Shown: positions 29,688 through 38,802 of the stretch, piece by piece
How positions within the stretch are numbered: position 1 is the stretch's first letter
Layout of the letters: each line of letters begins with the position of its first letter
Source: Hyphomicrobiales bacterium
GTDB taxonomy: Bacteria > Pseudomonadota > Alphaproteobacteria > Rhizobiales > Rhizobiaceae
Assembly (NCBI GenBank): GCA_900471605.1
Contig: UCEY01000002.1
Span: 124,001 to 188,000 of the forward strand
DNA length: 64,000 nucleotides
Direction: 5' to 3'
The notes under the pieces: generated by a model
The model's database searches: none
Seen by the model: only the letters and a program-made list of their open reading frames with translations
Told to the model about the DNA's origin: nothing
Made by a program: the position numbers and the translations under genes

Positions 29688-30482
29688 ATGTGTCGTTGGG
29701 CAGCCTATCGCGGCGAACCGCTTTATCTCGAAGAGCTCGTATCTTCGCCCGCCCATTCCCTGATCGAACAGTCCCATTGCGCAACCCGTGCCAAGACCGC
29801 GACGAATGGCGATGGTTTCGGCATCGCCTGGTATGGCGACCGGCCGGAGCCCGGCCGTTATCGCGATATCCTGCCGGCCTGGTCCGACTGCAATCTCAAG
29901 AGCCTGGCGCGGCAGATCCGCTCGCCGCTCTTCCTCGCGCATGTGCGCGCGGCAACCCATGGCGCGACGCGGCGTGACAACTGCCATCCTTTCGTGCAGG
30001 GCCACTGGTCCTTCATGCATAACGGCCAGATCTCCGGCTTCGAGCGCATCCGCCGATCCATGGAGGGCATGCTCTCCGATGCGCTGTTCGAAGCCCGAAC
30101 CGGCACGACGGATTCGGAGCTTCTCTTCCTGCTCGCGCTGGAATTCGGTCTTGATGCCGATCCCTTGAAAGCCATGGAGAAAGCGATCGCCACTGTCGAG
30201 GATCTGTCGTTCGAAAAATCAGGCGAGGCCCTGGTGCGTTTCACCGCCGCCTATTCCAACGGTCGCGAGCTCTATGCGGTGCGTTATGCCACCGACCACA
30301 AGCCTCCGACGCTTTATGCGGCGCCGATGGGCGGTAAGACAGGCTATTGCCTTGTATCCGAACCGCTGAACGACGACGTCGATACCTGGGCGGAAATCCC
30401 GGACGGAAGCTCCGTCATGATCGGCGCCGAGGGGATGCAGACCTCGCTCTTCCGGCCGAAGGCGCTCTCCGAAGCGGCCTGA
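29688..30482 (+). CDS. Class II glutamine amidotransferase (YafJ type)
   Basis: A 264-residue Ntn-type amidotransferase domain protein. The start MCRWAAYRG puts the catalytic cysteine at position 2 after Met removal, so the ATG at 29688 is chosen over one 21 bases upstream. NGDGFGIAWYG, RAATHGATRRDNCHPF and HNGQISGF are class II glutaminase motifs. No synthetase domain is attached; the acceptor is unknown. It converges on coaBC with 3 bp between. Confidence 0.88.
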   Translation: MCRWAAYRGEPLYLEELVSSPAHSLIEQSHCATRAKTATNGDGFGIAWYGDRPEPGRYRDILPAWSDCNLKSLARQIRSPLFLAHVRAATHGATRRDNCHPFVQGHWSFMHNGQISGFERIRRSMEGMLSDALFEARTGTTDSELLFLLALEFGLDADPLKAMEKAIATVEDLSFEKSGEALVRFTAAYSNGRELYAVRYATDHKPPTLYAAPMGGKTGYCLVSEPLNDDVDTWAEIPDGSSVMIGAEGMQTSLFRPKALSEAA

Positions 30483-30485
30483 AAT

Positions 30486-31691
30486 TTATCCGAGCTTCGA
30501 GGCAATCAGCGCCGCAAGGCGTTCCGCCACCTCGTCCTTGCCGAGATCCGGCCATTCGTCGACGCCCTTTGCGCTGATGATCTTCACCCGGTTGCGCGTG
30601 CCGCCCATGATGCCGGTCTCGGGCGACACATCGTTGGCGACGATCATGTCGGCGCCCTTGCGCTCCAGTTTCGAGCGGCCGTTCTTCTCGACGTCCTGGG
30701 TCTCGGCGGCAAAACCGACCACGAGCTTCGGCCGCTTTTCGTGATGGCCGACGGTTTTCAGGATGTCGGGGTTTTCGGTCAGCAGCAGGGGAGGTGGTGC
30801 TGCACCCGGCTGCTTCTTGATCTTCTGGTCGGCCGAGGAGGCGACGCGCCAGTCGGCGACAGCTGCCACCATCACCGCGATATCCGCCGGCAGACGTGAA
30901 ATCACCGCTTCCAGCATTTCCTCGGCGCGCTCCACATGCACGGTGTTGACGCCGGCCGGGTCGGCAATGGTCACCGGTCCGGAAACGAGCGTCACGTCCG
31001 CGCCGAGTTCTGCGAGTGCCGCCGCAATCGCATGGCCCTGCCGCCCGGAGGAGCGGTTGGCGATATAACGCACGGGATCGATCGGCTCATGCGTCGGGCC
31101 GGATGTGACGATCGCCGTTTTACCGGCAAGCGGCTTTGGTGCGCCGTCCAGCAGTTTGACCGCTGCGGCGACGATTTCCAGCGGCTCGGCCATGCGGCCC
31201 ATGCCGGCCTCGTTGCTTTCTGCCATCTCGCCCGCCATCGGCCCGATGAAATGGATGCCGTCTGCTTTCAGGGTCTCGACATTGCGCCCGGTCGCAGGTG
31301 CCGTCCACATTTTCGGGTTCATGGCGGGCGCGACCAGCACCGGCCGATCGGTCGCGAGTAGCACGGCGCTGGCAAGATCGTCCGCCAGTCCATGCGCCAT
31401 CTTGGCCAGGAGGTCGGCACTGGCGGGTGCGACGATCACGAGGTCGTTGTCGCGGGCAAGCCTGATATGGCCGACATCCTGCTCGTCCTCGCGGGAAAAC
31501 AGGTCGATATAAACGTGGCTGGCGGAAAGCGCGCCGACTGCAAGCGGCGTGATGAATTCCTGCGCCGCCTTGGTCATCACCGGCCGCACGGAGGCGCCCC
31601 GCTCGCGAAGCCGGCGGATCAGGTCGAGGCTCTTGTAGGCCGCGATGCCGCCGGAGATGATCAGAAGGATGCGCTTGCCGGAAAGTTCCAT
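30486..31691 (-). CDS. coaBC: Bifunctional PPC decarboxylase / phosphopantothenate-cysteine ligase
   Basis: A 401-residue CoA-synthesis enzyme. The N-terminal flavoprotein CoaC domain holds ISGGIAAYKSLDLIRRL, the active-site HIRLARDND-type stretch and PAMNPKMW; the CoaB domain holds TSGPTHEPIDPVRYIANRSSG and a loop AAVADWR. ATG at 31691 gives the family start; an ATG at 31709 would add six residues. The same frame stays open far upstream to 32318, but that part faces the small gene at 31837 and is not similar to CoaBC. Confidence 0.94.
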   Translation of the reverse strand: MELSGKRILLIISGGIAAYKSLDLIRRLRERGASVRPVMTKAAQEFITPLAVGALSASHVYIDLFSREDEQDVGHIRLARDNDLVIVAPASADLLAKMAHGLADDLASAVLLATDRPVLVAPAMNPKMWTAPATGRNVETLKADGIHFIGPMAGEMAESNEAGMGRMAEPLEIVAAAVKLLDGAPKPLAGKTAIVTSGPTHEPIDPVRYIANRSSGRQGHAIAAALAELGADVTLVSGPVTIADPAGVNTVHVERAEEMLEAVISRLPADIAVMVAAVADWRVASSADQKIKKQPGAAPPPLLLTENPDILKTVGHHEKRPKLVVGFAAETQDVEKNGRSKLERKGADMIVANDVSPETGIMGGTRNRVKIISAKGVDEWPDLGKDEVAERLAALIASKLG

Positions 31692-31836
31692 ACCGTTACC
31701 CGATGCCATAATGGCCGGAAGGCCATAGTGGCCGGAAGCTAAGCTTTCGGTCGCCAAGTTGCAATTGCCTTCCGCGTCGCCGGTGTCTTCGGAACCGATG
31801 CAGCGGATGCGAGTTGAGCGGCAAAGGAGAGCCGTC

Positions 31837-32196
31837 ATGAGAAAGAAGATCGTTCCGAAAAAGGTCGCGGGGTTCAAGGTACCCAAGTCCGTGCGCAAGT
31901 CGTCGTTGCTGCGCAACATGCTGGCGAGCCACGCCGGCCGGCAGATGCTGGCCAACGCGCTCGTCGCCGCAGCCAATGCCGCAGCCGCCGTCCTGACCGA
32001 TGACCGCGCCGATATCCGTAAGCCCAGCAAGACCAAAGGCCGTAAACGGGCGCTTGCCGCAGGCGTCGCCGGCGAGGCGATCGAGAGCGCAACCGCTGCC
32101 GCCACGGATGTCGTCACCAGTCCGATACGTCCTCTCTTCCAGGCAAGTGCGAAGGCCAAGGCGGGGCGCATTTTCCAGGAGCCGGTCACGCACTGA
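31837..32196 (+). CDS. Small basic protein of unknown function, 119 aa
   Basis: I do not recognise a family. The first 30 residues are rich in lysine and arginine (RKKIVPKKVAGFKVPKSVRK), a central part is alanine-rich and probably helical (ANALVAAANAAAAVL), a second basic patch follows (KTKGRKR), and the rest is again Ala-rich. No signal peptide or membrane segment. The composition would suit a nucleic-acid-binding protein. ATG at 31837 has AAAGGAG eight bases before it, which supports this frame over the opposite open frame. Confidence 0.6.
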   Translation: MRKKIVPKKVAGFKVPKSVRKSSLLRNMLASHAGRQMLANALVAAANAAAAVLTDDRADIRKPSKTKGRKRALAAGVAGEAIESATAAATDVVTSPIRPLFQASAKAKAGRIFQEPVTH

Positions 32197-32415
32197 AGCG
32201 AAGTAATGCGCGCATCTTGCGCCGATTTCCGGCCTGCGCTAATCCTGTTGGCGGCCGGATGCGGCCAGCCGCCCGCGGCGCCCAGGCGCCAAGGTGAACG
32301 CATCCCACCGCCTCTCATCCTTTGCCAATCCGGCCAACGATGACGAACGGATCAGTAATGCGGGCGCTGATTGACGGACCCGAGGGTCCTGTTCGTCTGT
32401 TGAAAGGAAGATGAG

Positions 32416-32976
32416 ATGCGCGATTTCCGCGATGCAAAACTGATGGCCAAAAGCCTGCGTCAGGCGCTGGCCGAGCGTAAGGTTGAACTAACGCATGGTC
32501 AGGTCCTGGAGCTGGTTGCGGCACAGTTCGGTTACGACAATTGGAACGTTCTTGCTGCAAAGATAGACGCGGCAGAACCGCAGCAAAAGAAACCGGACGC
32601 GGTTTCGATCCAGCCGGCCATTCCGATCTTCCGGATCTTCTCCGTCGACAAGGCGATGGAGTTTTACCGTGATTTCCTGGGCTTTACCGTGGATTGGGAG
32701 CATCGCTTCGGCGAGAATTTCCCGCTCTATTGCCAGATTTCGAGAAGCGGCATGCTGATGCATCTTTCCGAACACGCGGGCGATGCCTCGCCGGGAGCGA
32801 GGGTCTTCGTACCGATGACGGGAGCGCGGGCCTTCCAGCAGGAGCTGATCGGCAAGAACTACCCATATATGAAGCCGGGGCTCGAACAGGCCGATTGGGG
32901 TCTGGAGGTGACGGTCATCGACCCGTTTAACAACCGTATCACCTTCTGCGAACGGGAGATCAAGCCGCAGCCTTGA
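32416..32976 (+). CDS. Glyoxalase-superfamily (VOC) protein with N-terminal extension
   Basis: A 186-residue protein. Residues 1-55 form a helical domain (KLMAKSLRQALAERKVELTH, then LELVAAQFGYDNWNVLAAKI) often seen alone in rhizobia and fused to VOC domains. Residues 65-182 form the VOC domain of the bleomycin-resistance type: IPIFRIFSVDKAMEFYRDFLGF and DPFNNRITFCERE. The resistance role is not shown; binding of a small ligand is likely. ATG at 32416 with AAAGGAAG in front. Confidence 0.75.
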   Translation: MRDFRDAKLMAKSLRQALAERKVELTHGQVLELVAAQFGYDNWNVLAAKIDAAEPQQKKPDAVSIQPAIPIFRIFSVDKAMEFYRDFLGFTVDWEHRFGENFPLYCQISRSGMLMHLSEHAGDASPGARVFVPMTGARAFQQELIGKNYPYMKPGLEQADWGLEVTVIDPFNNRITFCEREIKPQP

Positions 32977-33095
32977 TCAGGCAAGACTGGCATATTGCGC
33001 GCGATCGGCGGATGTTTGGCGGTCGCGCGCTAACCGACGTCATGCCGTTTCTCTCGCTGGTCCTCGCATTGCAGGAAGGGCATCCCATCGAGACG

Positions 33096-33872
33096 CTAGA
33101 TTTTCTTCCTGGCAGCGGCGAGCGGCTCGGTCGTCAGCTTGAAATCGGCCATTTCCTTCGCCGTCAGATAGTAGAGCCTGTCCGGCGGCGTCTCAAGCGC
33201 ATGGATCCAGAGGCCCGCACCTATCCCCATCTGCTCCAGATGCCGGGCGACCCTCGCAGTGGTCGCCTGTGCGGCAGACATGGCCTGTTCCGCAGACGGC
33301 CTGTTCTTGGCTCCATTGAACACCTGGTGAACGCCGATCACCGCATCCTTCTCCGCCAGGCGGCCGATGCCGCCGGCAAATACGACCGGGCAGGATGAGG
33401 CGCAGAGGGCTTTCGATGAGACCCGGGTATCGAGCTTCCTGTCGCGGATCAGCTTCGACATGGCGAGCGCGTCGTCCACCGAGCCGCCGGGGGAATTGAG
33501 CGCGACCGTCTTCACATATTCGCCGCGCGTCTCGATCTCTTTGGCGAAGCGGGCGGCGGCGCCGAGGTCGATCGTTCCTTCTGCAAGCAGAACGCCGCCC
33601 GAAGTGAGCTCGAATGTCATAGGCTTGCGCAGCACTTCCTTCGGACTGGCCGGCTGCACCGGCGGAGCGGCCGGCACGCCCTCGGTCAAGGCCGGCGGCA
33701 GCACGGGCTGGTCTTCGTGCATCGGATCGAAGCCGGGAAGGGCGGCGTTCATTGCCGTCATATCGCGAATATCGACGACGAGGAAAATCGCTGCCGCCGA
33801 GAGCAGCAGATAGAAGGCGCCGCGCATCAGCACGCCCTCATCGAGCTTCCTGATCGCCTCACCGATCCTCAT
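33096..33872 (-). CDS. Membrane-anchored ClpP-like (COG3904-type) protein
   Basis: A 258-residue protein with one membrane segment at about 17-33, a Pro-rich linker (55-80), then a ClpP/crotonase-fold domain. NSPGGSVDDALAM (about 126-138), ASSCPVVFAGG (Ser about 160) and IGVHQVF (His about 182) sit where ClpP-type proteases have their oxyanion loop, nucleophile and histidine. The domain is probably periplasmic. Substrate unknown. It overlaps the upstream gene at 33859-35208 by 14 bp, so the two are coupled. Confidence 0.75.
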   Translation of the reverse strand: MRIGEAIRKLDEGVLMRGAFYLLLSAAAIFLVVDIRDMTAMNAALPGFDPMHEDQPVLPPALTEGVPAAPPVQPASPKEVLRKPMTFELTSGGVLLAEGTIDLGAAARFAKEIETRGEYVKTVALNSPGGSVDDALAMSKLIRDRKLDTRVSSKALCASSCPVVFAGGIGRLAEKDAVIGVHQVFNGAKNRPSAEQAMSAAQATTARVARHLEQMGIGAGLWIHALETPPDRLYYLTAKEMADFKLTTEPLAAARKKI

Positions 33873-35208
33873 GCGACCGGTCCCGGCTGCGCGATTTGAG
33901 GTCGATGGCCGTGATGTTGTTCGGTTCTTGCTCCGGCGTCGAGCCGGGGCCTGGCTCGGGCACCGTCGCCGGTGCTTCGCTTTGCGGCTTTGCCTTGGCG
34001 ACGGCCTGTTCGATGTTCACGCCGCCGGCGGTAACGGCGCGTTGCACTTCCAGCGCCCGCAGAAGCTCGGCGGCGGTGATCCGCTCGGCGAACGGCAGGT
34101 TCTCCTCCTGGCGGCGGATGGCGCCATGCACGACGGCGAGGATGAACACCATCACGCCGGGCAGGAGGTCGATGGAGATCGCACCGGCCCAGGCCGGAAT
34201 GAAATCCTGCGCATAATGCAGCACGGCTTCGGCGGACGAGAGCGGCACGAAGCGGCGTTCTTGAACAGGTGGGCGGCTGAGGATTTCGTCGGCCGCCTTG
34301 GCAAGCGCCCTGGACTGGGCGCTGACCGAGGCGCGGACGGTGTCCATCACCTGGCTCTGGCGGTTGACAAGATCTGCCGCGCCGCCATCCGGGACCGGCG
34401 CGATGAAGCCGAGCGAGAGGTCGTCCGCCGCGCGGCGGATGGAGGGCGCAATCGAGGTCTGCGCCAGCGAGGTGATGACACCGGTCAGCGCCACGGCCTC
34501 GGTGGAAAACTGGTCGGCACGCGGCTCGATCGTGCCCGGCGCGGAAACCAGCGAGCGCATCGTCTCAAGCCGCTTCTGGCCTTGAGCGAAAAGATCGTCC
34601 ACCTGCTCGCGGGAGGCGTTGATATTGGCTGCAAGCGACTTCATCTGCGCCGACATCTGGCTGAGGAGCTGCACGACGCTGCCTGAACCCGTGGTGCCGG
34701 TCAGCGAACCAGACTGCCGTTCGACGCCGGCGAGCTGCGAAAAGCGCTCGGAAGCGCGCTGGATGTCCGGCAGCAGGCTCTGCGCGGCCAGCGCATTCTG
34801 ATGGGCGCGGTCGAGATCGGCGGTATAGTCTTCCACGGTTTCGGAAAGATGCTGTTCGACGGCCGCGGAACCGGCAAGTGCTGCCGCGTTCAGCCAGCTG
34901 GACATCGCAAGGATCATCGCCGCGCCGACCGCCATGACGCCGAGCATGGCCGTGCGGCCGGCACGGGTCGTCACATGCGGATAGAACCGGGCCATATAGG
35001 ACCAGAAGGCATAGATGCCGACCGAGACCGAGGCAGAATAGATCACCGCTGCAAAAAATACCGCTGTCGGTGATCCGTCGAGAATGCTGCGTGCGCCGAG
35101 ATAGGTGTAGACGCCTGAGGCAAGCGCCAACACGGCGAGCGCAAAACGGGTCATCGTCTCGACAGCGGCGACGCCGTCATGCAGGCGTCGAGTTGCGGCT
35201 AGCGCCAT
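33859..35208 (-). CDS. Multi-pass membrane protein with long coiled-coil domain
   Basis: A 449-residue protein of unknown function. Three membrane segments lie at about 21-41, 48-70 and 85-112; a soluble, helix-rich region of about 210 residues follows (115-325, with heptad-like stretches around MSAQMKSLAANINASREQVDDLFAQ); a fourth membrane segment is at about 335-360; and the tail (365-449) is Pro/Glu-rich and ends in RSRSRDRSHEDR. ATG at 35208. It precedes and overlaps the ClpP-like gene. It recalls methyl-accepting or stator-like architecture, but no signature domain is seen. Confidence 0.65.
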   Translation of the reverse strand: MALAATRRLHDGVAAVETMTRFALAVLALASGVYTYLGARSILDGSPTAVFFAAVIYSASVSVGIYAFWSYMARFYPHVTTRAGRTAMLGVMAVGAAMILAMSSWLNAAALAGSAAVEQHLSETVEDYTADLDRAHQNALAAQSLLPDIQRASERFSQLAGVERQSGSLTGTTGSGSVVQLLSQMSAQMKSLAANINASREQVDDLFAQGQKRLETMRSLVSAPGTIEPRADQFSTEAVALTGVITSLAQTSIAPSIRRAADDLSLGFIAPVPDGGAADLVNRQSQVMDTVRASVSAQSRALAKAADEILSRPPVQERRFVPLSSAEAVLHYAQDFIPAWAGAISIDLLPGVMVFILAVVHGAIRRQEENLPFAERITAAELLRALEVQRAVTAGGVNIEQAVAKAKPQSEAPATVPEPGPGSTPEQEPNNITAIDLKSRSRDRSHEDR

Positions 35209-35366
35209 GAATTATCTCCGGAAAGCCCTTCCAAAAGGAATGTATTCCTTAACAGAGAATGAGAACCCGGCGGAATAAAGGCCGCTTTAGAGTTGCAGCA
35301 TGGCGAAAGCCCCTGCGAAGCAGGGTTTCTCGGTCGTCGGGGAACCAGGCGGAGGCGCGTCGGCCG

Positions 35367-36929
35367 TCAGCCGAGGGTGAAGGCGAGGTAGAGCAGCGAT
35401 AGTGCGATGATCCACAGCGCCACGCGCCCCGAGCGGTTGTGGCGGGCTTCCGACTTGCCGATCGCCTCGGCCGTTTCCGGGTCGAAGCGCAGGCCATGCT
35501 CGCTCATATGCACGAGCCCCTGATGCAGCTGTTCCGTCTTGGCTGCGATCTCCGGCAGCGCCTCGGCGAGCTTGACGGCGGCTTTGACCCCGTCCCGCAG
35601 GTCGGAGACGATCCGTTTCGGGCCGAGATTGTCACGGATCCACTGACCGACGACCGGCTCCGACGCCTTCCACATGTTGAAGCGCGGATCGAGCATCCGC
35701 GACACGCCTTCGACCACGACCATGGTCTTCTGCAAAAGGATCAGTTCGGTGCGGGTCTGCATCTCGAAAAGGTCGGTGACCTCGAAAAGCAGCGCCAGCA
35801 GCCGCGCCATGGAGATCGTCTCGGCCGGCTGGCCGTGGATCGGTTCGCCGATCGCCCGGATCGCCTGGGCAAAGCTTGCGACATCGTGGTGGGCGGGCAC
35901 GTAACCCGCCTCGAAATGCACTTCCGCGACGCGCAGATAGTCGCGGGTGATGAAGCCGTAGAGGATTTCCGCAAGGAAGCGGCGCTCCTTCTTGCCGAGC
36001 CGCCCGACGATGCCCATGTCGACGGCAACGATGGTGCCGGCGGAATCGACGAACAGGTTGCCGGGATGCATGTCCGCATGGAAGAAGCCGTCCCTAAGCG
36101 TATGGCGCAGGAAGGACTGGATCAGCACTTCGGCAAGCTTTTCGAGGTCGTGGCCGGCGGCACGAAGCCCTGCCACATCGGACATCTTGACGCCGTCGAT
36201 CCACTCCATGGTGATCACGTCGCGACCGGTGCGTTCCCAATCGACCAGCGGCACACGGAAACCCTGGTCGTCCTTGGTGTTTTCGGCGATCTCCGAAAGT
36301 GCCGCCGCCTCCAGGCGCAGGTCCATCTCCACCTTGGTCGTCTGTTCGAGCGTCCGCGTCACCTCGACGGGTCGCAACCGGCGGCTGGAGCGCATGAAGC
36401 GTTCCTGCATCCGCGACAACAGATACATGCTCTCGATATCGTGCGCGAAACGCTGGCGCACACCGGGACGCACCACTTTCACCGCCACCTTGCGGTCGTT
36501 GACGATACAAGGGTGGACCTGGGCGATGGAAGCGGCGGCAATCGGTTCGCCGAAGGAGGCATAGAGGTCGCCGATCGGCCGGCCGAGCGACGCCTCGACC
36601 GCGGACTTGGCCGTCTCGGTCGGAAAGAAGGCCATCTGGTCCTGCAGCATGGCAAGATCGACGGCCCAGTCGACGCCGACCACGTCCGGGCGGGTCGCAA
36701 GGAACTGGCCGATCTTGACATAGGAGGGGCCGAGCCGGTCGACCGCGCGGGTCAGGCGCTCGCTGCGCGCCTGCGTCTTGGAGCGGAACCGCGCCAGGGG
36801 CTCGACCAGCGCTTTGACGAGGCCGACGGAGGGAGGCATGTCCTGGGTCGGCAGAGCCGAGACCACGCCCTCACGCACCAGGACCCAGCCGACACGGGCA
36901 AGCCGGAAATAAGCGCCGATCGTGCTCAT
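35367..36929 (-). CDS. ubiB: Ubiquinone biosynthesis kinase-like protein UbiB
   Basis: A 520-residue ABC1/ADCK-family protein needed for ubiquinone synthesis, probably an ATPase that handles lipid intermediates. The family KxGQ motif is in SYVKIGQFLATRPD, the Ala-rich loop EPIAAASIAQVH replaces the kinase P-loop, and FFHADMHPGNLFV and VAVDMGIVGRL carry the catalytic and metal residues. One or two hydrophobic segments end the chain. ATG at 36929, four bases after the ubiE stop: a ubiE-ubiB operon. Confidence 0.93.
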   Translation of the reverse strand: MSTIGAYFRLARVGWVLVREGVVSALPTQDMPPSVGLVKALVEPLARFRSKTQARSERLTRAVDRLGPSYVKIGQFLATRPDVVGVDWAVDLAMLQDQMAFFPTETAKSAVEASLGRPIGDLYASFGEPIAAASIAQVHPCIVNDRKVAVKVVRPGVRQRFAHDIESMYLLSRMQERFMRSSRRLRPVEVTRTLEQTTKVEMDLRLEAAALSEIAENTKDDQGFRVPLVDWERTGRDVITMEWIDGVKMSDVAGLRAAGHDLEKLAEVLIQSFLRHTLRDGFFHADMHPGNLFVDSAGTIVAVDMGIVGRLGKKERRFLAEILYGFITRDYLRVAEVHFEAGYVPAHHDVASFAQAIRAIGEPIHGQPAETISMARLLALLFEVTDLFEMQTRTELILLQKTMVVVEGVSRMLDPRFNMWKASEPVVGQWIRDNLGPKRIVSDLRDGVKAAVKLAEALPEIAAKTEQLHQGLVHMSEHGLRFDPETAEAIGKSEARHNRSGRVALWIIALSLLYLAFTLG

Positions 36930-36933
36930 GCGT

Positions 36934-37725
36934 TCAGAGTTTCCAGCCGGAATGCAGCGCTGCGATGCCGCCGGTATAGTTCGTGTAGGTAACCCGCGAA
37001 AAACCCGCATTGCGGATCATCGCCGCGAAATTCTCCTGGTTCGGGAATTTCCGGATCGATTCCACCAGATACTGGTAGGGCTCGGCATCGCCGGTGATCA
37101 TCCGGCCGAAACGCGGGATCGCCTTGAACGACCATTCCTCGTAGAACCGTTCGAGAAGCGGCATCTCGACTTCGGAAAATTCCAGCACCAGCAGCCGTCC
37201 GCCGCGTTTGAGCACCCGGTAGGCCTCCTTCAGCGCCACGTCGATATGCGGCACGTTGCGAATGCCGAAGGCGATCGTATAGGCATCGAAAGAATTCGCC
37301 TCGAGAGGCAGGGACTCGGCGTTGGCCTCGACAAAGGTGAGGTTTTCCGAAAGGCGCTTCTTTTCGGCCCGCTCGGCGCCGACCGCCAGCATCGAGCCGT
37401 TGATGTCGAGCACGGTCACATGCGCCTTGCGATCGGATGCCTCGACGATCCGGAACGCGACATCACCGGTGCCGCCCGCCACATCCAGGGTTTTGTAGCC
37501 GACATCTTTTCTCGGGTTGAGCGAAGCGATCAGCGCGTCCTTCCAGACACGGTGCATGCCGGCCGACATCACGTCGTTCATCACGTCGTAGCGCTTGGCG
37601 ACCTTGTGGAAGACGTCGTTGACGAGCCCTTGCTTCTCGCCGTCCCCCACCTTGCGGAAGCCATAGGATGTTTCCATGCCACCCTCGGCGCTTATACGGG
37701 CGGCGCTGGTGCGGGCTTCGGTCAT
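36934..37725 (-). CDS. ubiE: Ubiquinone/menaquinone C-methyltransferase UbiE
   Basis: A 263-residue SAM-dependent methyltransferase for ring C-methylation in ubiquinone synthesis. Motifs: [33 protein letters not shown] (SAM loop), [10 protein letters not shown] and the long [21 protein letters not shown] at 37725 is chosen because AGGAG lies at good spacing before it; an in-frame start further upstream has no similarity. Divergent from mutM across 152 bp. First gene of ubiE-ubiB. Confidence 0.94.
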   Translation of the reverse strand: MTEARTSAARISAEGGMETSYGFRKVGDGEKQGLVNDVFHKVAKRYDVMNDVMSAGMHRVWKDALIASLNPRKDVGYKTLDVAGGTGDVAFRIVEASDRKAHVTVLDINGSMLAVGAERAEKKRLSENLTFVEANAESLPLEANSFDAYTIAFGIRNVPHIDVALKEAYRVLKRGGRLLVLEFSEVEMPLLERFYEEWSFKAIPRFGRMITGDAEPYQYLVESIRKFPNQENFAAMIRNAGFSRVTYTNYTGGIAALHSGWKL

Positions 37726-37829
37726 CGGTGAACTCCTAACGTCTCTCTTCTGGTCGGCGACCATAGCGAAGTCGCTCAACCCGCGCTATCTGTGGCACGT
37801 ATTCATAAGATGGGTGCGACATCCGGTCC

Positions 37830-37841
37830 GGTCTATAGACC
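37830..37841. repeat. 12-bp perfect palindrome upstream of mutM
   Basis: GGTCTATAGACC is a perfect dyad 37 bp before the mutM start and 105 bp before the ubiE start. It could be an operator; it also overlaps a possible -10-like TATAGA. Confidence 0.4.
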
Positions 37842-37877
37842 AGGCGCGATATCGTTGAAACAGGAAGTTAGTCAATC

Positions 37878-38756
37878 ATGCCCGAATTGCCAGAGGTGGA
37901 AACCGTCCGGCGCGGTCTTGCTCCGGCAATGGAAGGCGCCGTGGTTGCCAGGCTGGAGCTCAATCGTCCGGACCTGCGCTTTCCGCTGCCGGAAAATTTT
38001 GCCGATGCCGTCGGGGGGCGCCGCATCGTCTCGCTCGGCCGGCGCGCCAAATACCTGCTGATCGACCTGGAGGATGATCTGACGGTGATCAGCCATCTCG
38101 GCATGTCGGGGTCGTTCCGGATCGAGAATGAGGCGCTTGGCGAATTTCACCATCCCCGTTCGAAGGATCAGAAGCACGACCACGTCGTGTTCCATCTGAA
38201 GCGCGACGAAAGACCGCTCCGCGTCATCTACAACGACCCGCGCCGGTTCGGATTCATGCAGTTGTGGAAGCGCAGCGAGCTCGATCTCTATCCGGCTTTC
38301 GCCGAACTCGGGCCGGAACCGACCGGCAATGCGCTCGATGCCGACTATCTGGCGGCTCGGCTGGCGGGCAAGAGCCAGCCGCTGAAGGGCGCGCTGCTCG
38401 ACCAGACGGTGATCGCCGGCCTTGGCAATATCTATGTCTGCGAGGCGCTGTGGCGCTCGCACCTCCTGCCGACGCGGGCCGCGGGAAGCGTGGTGACGAA
38501 GACTGGCAGGCCGAACAAGGAACTGGTCCTGCTCAATCAGTCGATCCGCGACGTCATCGCCGATGCGATCGCTGCCGGAGGATCGTCGCTGAGAGACCAT
38601 ATCCAGACGGATGGCTCGCTCGGTTATTTCCAGCACGCCTTCTCCGTTTACGACCGGGAAGGCGGGGCTTGCCGCACGCCCGGCTGCGGCGGTACCGTCG
38701 CGCGCATCACTCAGGCGGGCCGCTCCACCTTCTATTGCCCCGTCTGCCAGAAATAG
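37878..38756 (+). CDS. mutM: Formamidopyrimidine-DNA glycosylase
   Basis: A 292-residue base-excision repair glycosylase/AP lyase acting on 8-oxoguanine and formamidopyrimidines. The N-terminus [13 protein letters not shown] gives the catalytic Pro (after Met removal) and Glu; the lysine of the beta-elimination site lies in [10 protein letters not shown]; the helix-two-turn-helix [14 protein letters not shown] and a C-terminal zinc finger (CRTPGC...YCPVCQK) are intact. ATG at 37878. The enoyl-CoA hydratase gene follows after 46 bp. Confidence 0.95.
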   Translation: MPELPEVETVRRGLAPAMEGAVVARLELNRPDLRFPLPENFADAVGGRRIVSLGRRAKYLLIDLEDDLTVISHLGMSGSFRIENEALGEFHHPRSKDQKHDHVVFHLKRDERPLRVIYNDPRRFGFMQLWKRSELDLYPAFAELGPEPTGNALDADYLAARLAGKSQPLKGALLDQTVIAGLGNIYVCEALWRSHLLPTRAAGSVVTKTGRPNKELVLLNQSIRDVIADAIAAGGSSLRDHIQTDGSLGYFQHAFSVYDREGGACRTPGCGGTVARITQAGRSTFYCPVCQK

Positions 38757-38802
38757 CGGCTGCCACAATACCGGTACCGGAACCATAAAGAGGAGACACC
38801 AG

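Noticed and set aside
31692..32318. 5' extension of the coaBC frame by about 200 codons
   Set aside because: CoaBC proteins begin at the flavoprotein domain; the extension has no similarity and lies opposite a small gene with a better ribosome site.
32376..32389. GGACCC-GA-GGGTCC dyad before the glyoxalase-like gene
   Set aside because: Short, GC-rich and without T-run or known consensus; could easily occur by chance at this base composition.
35439..36992. Plus-strand open frame of 517 codons opposite ubiB
   Set aside because: Antisense to ubiB; His/Asp/Arg-rich shadow composition without domains.
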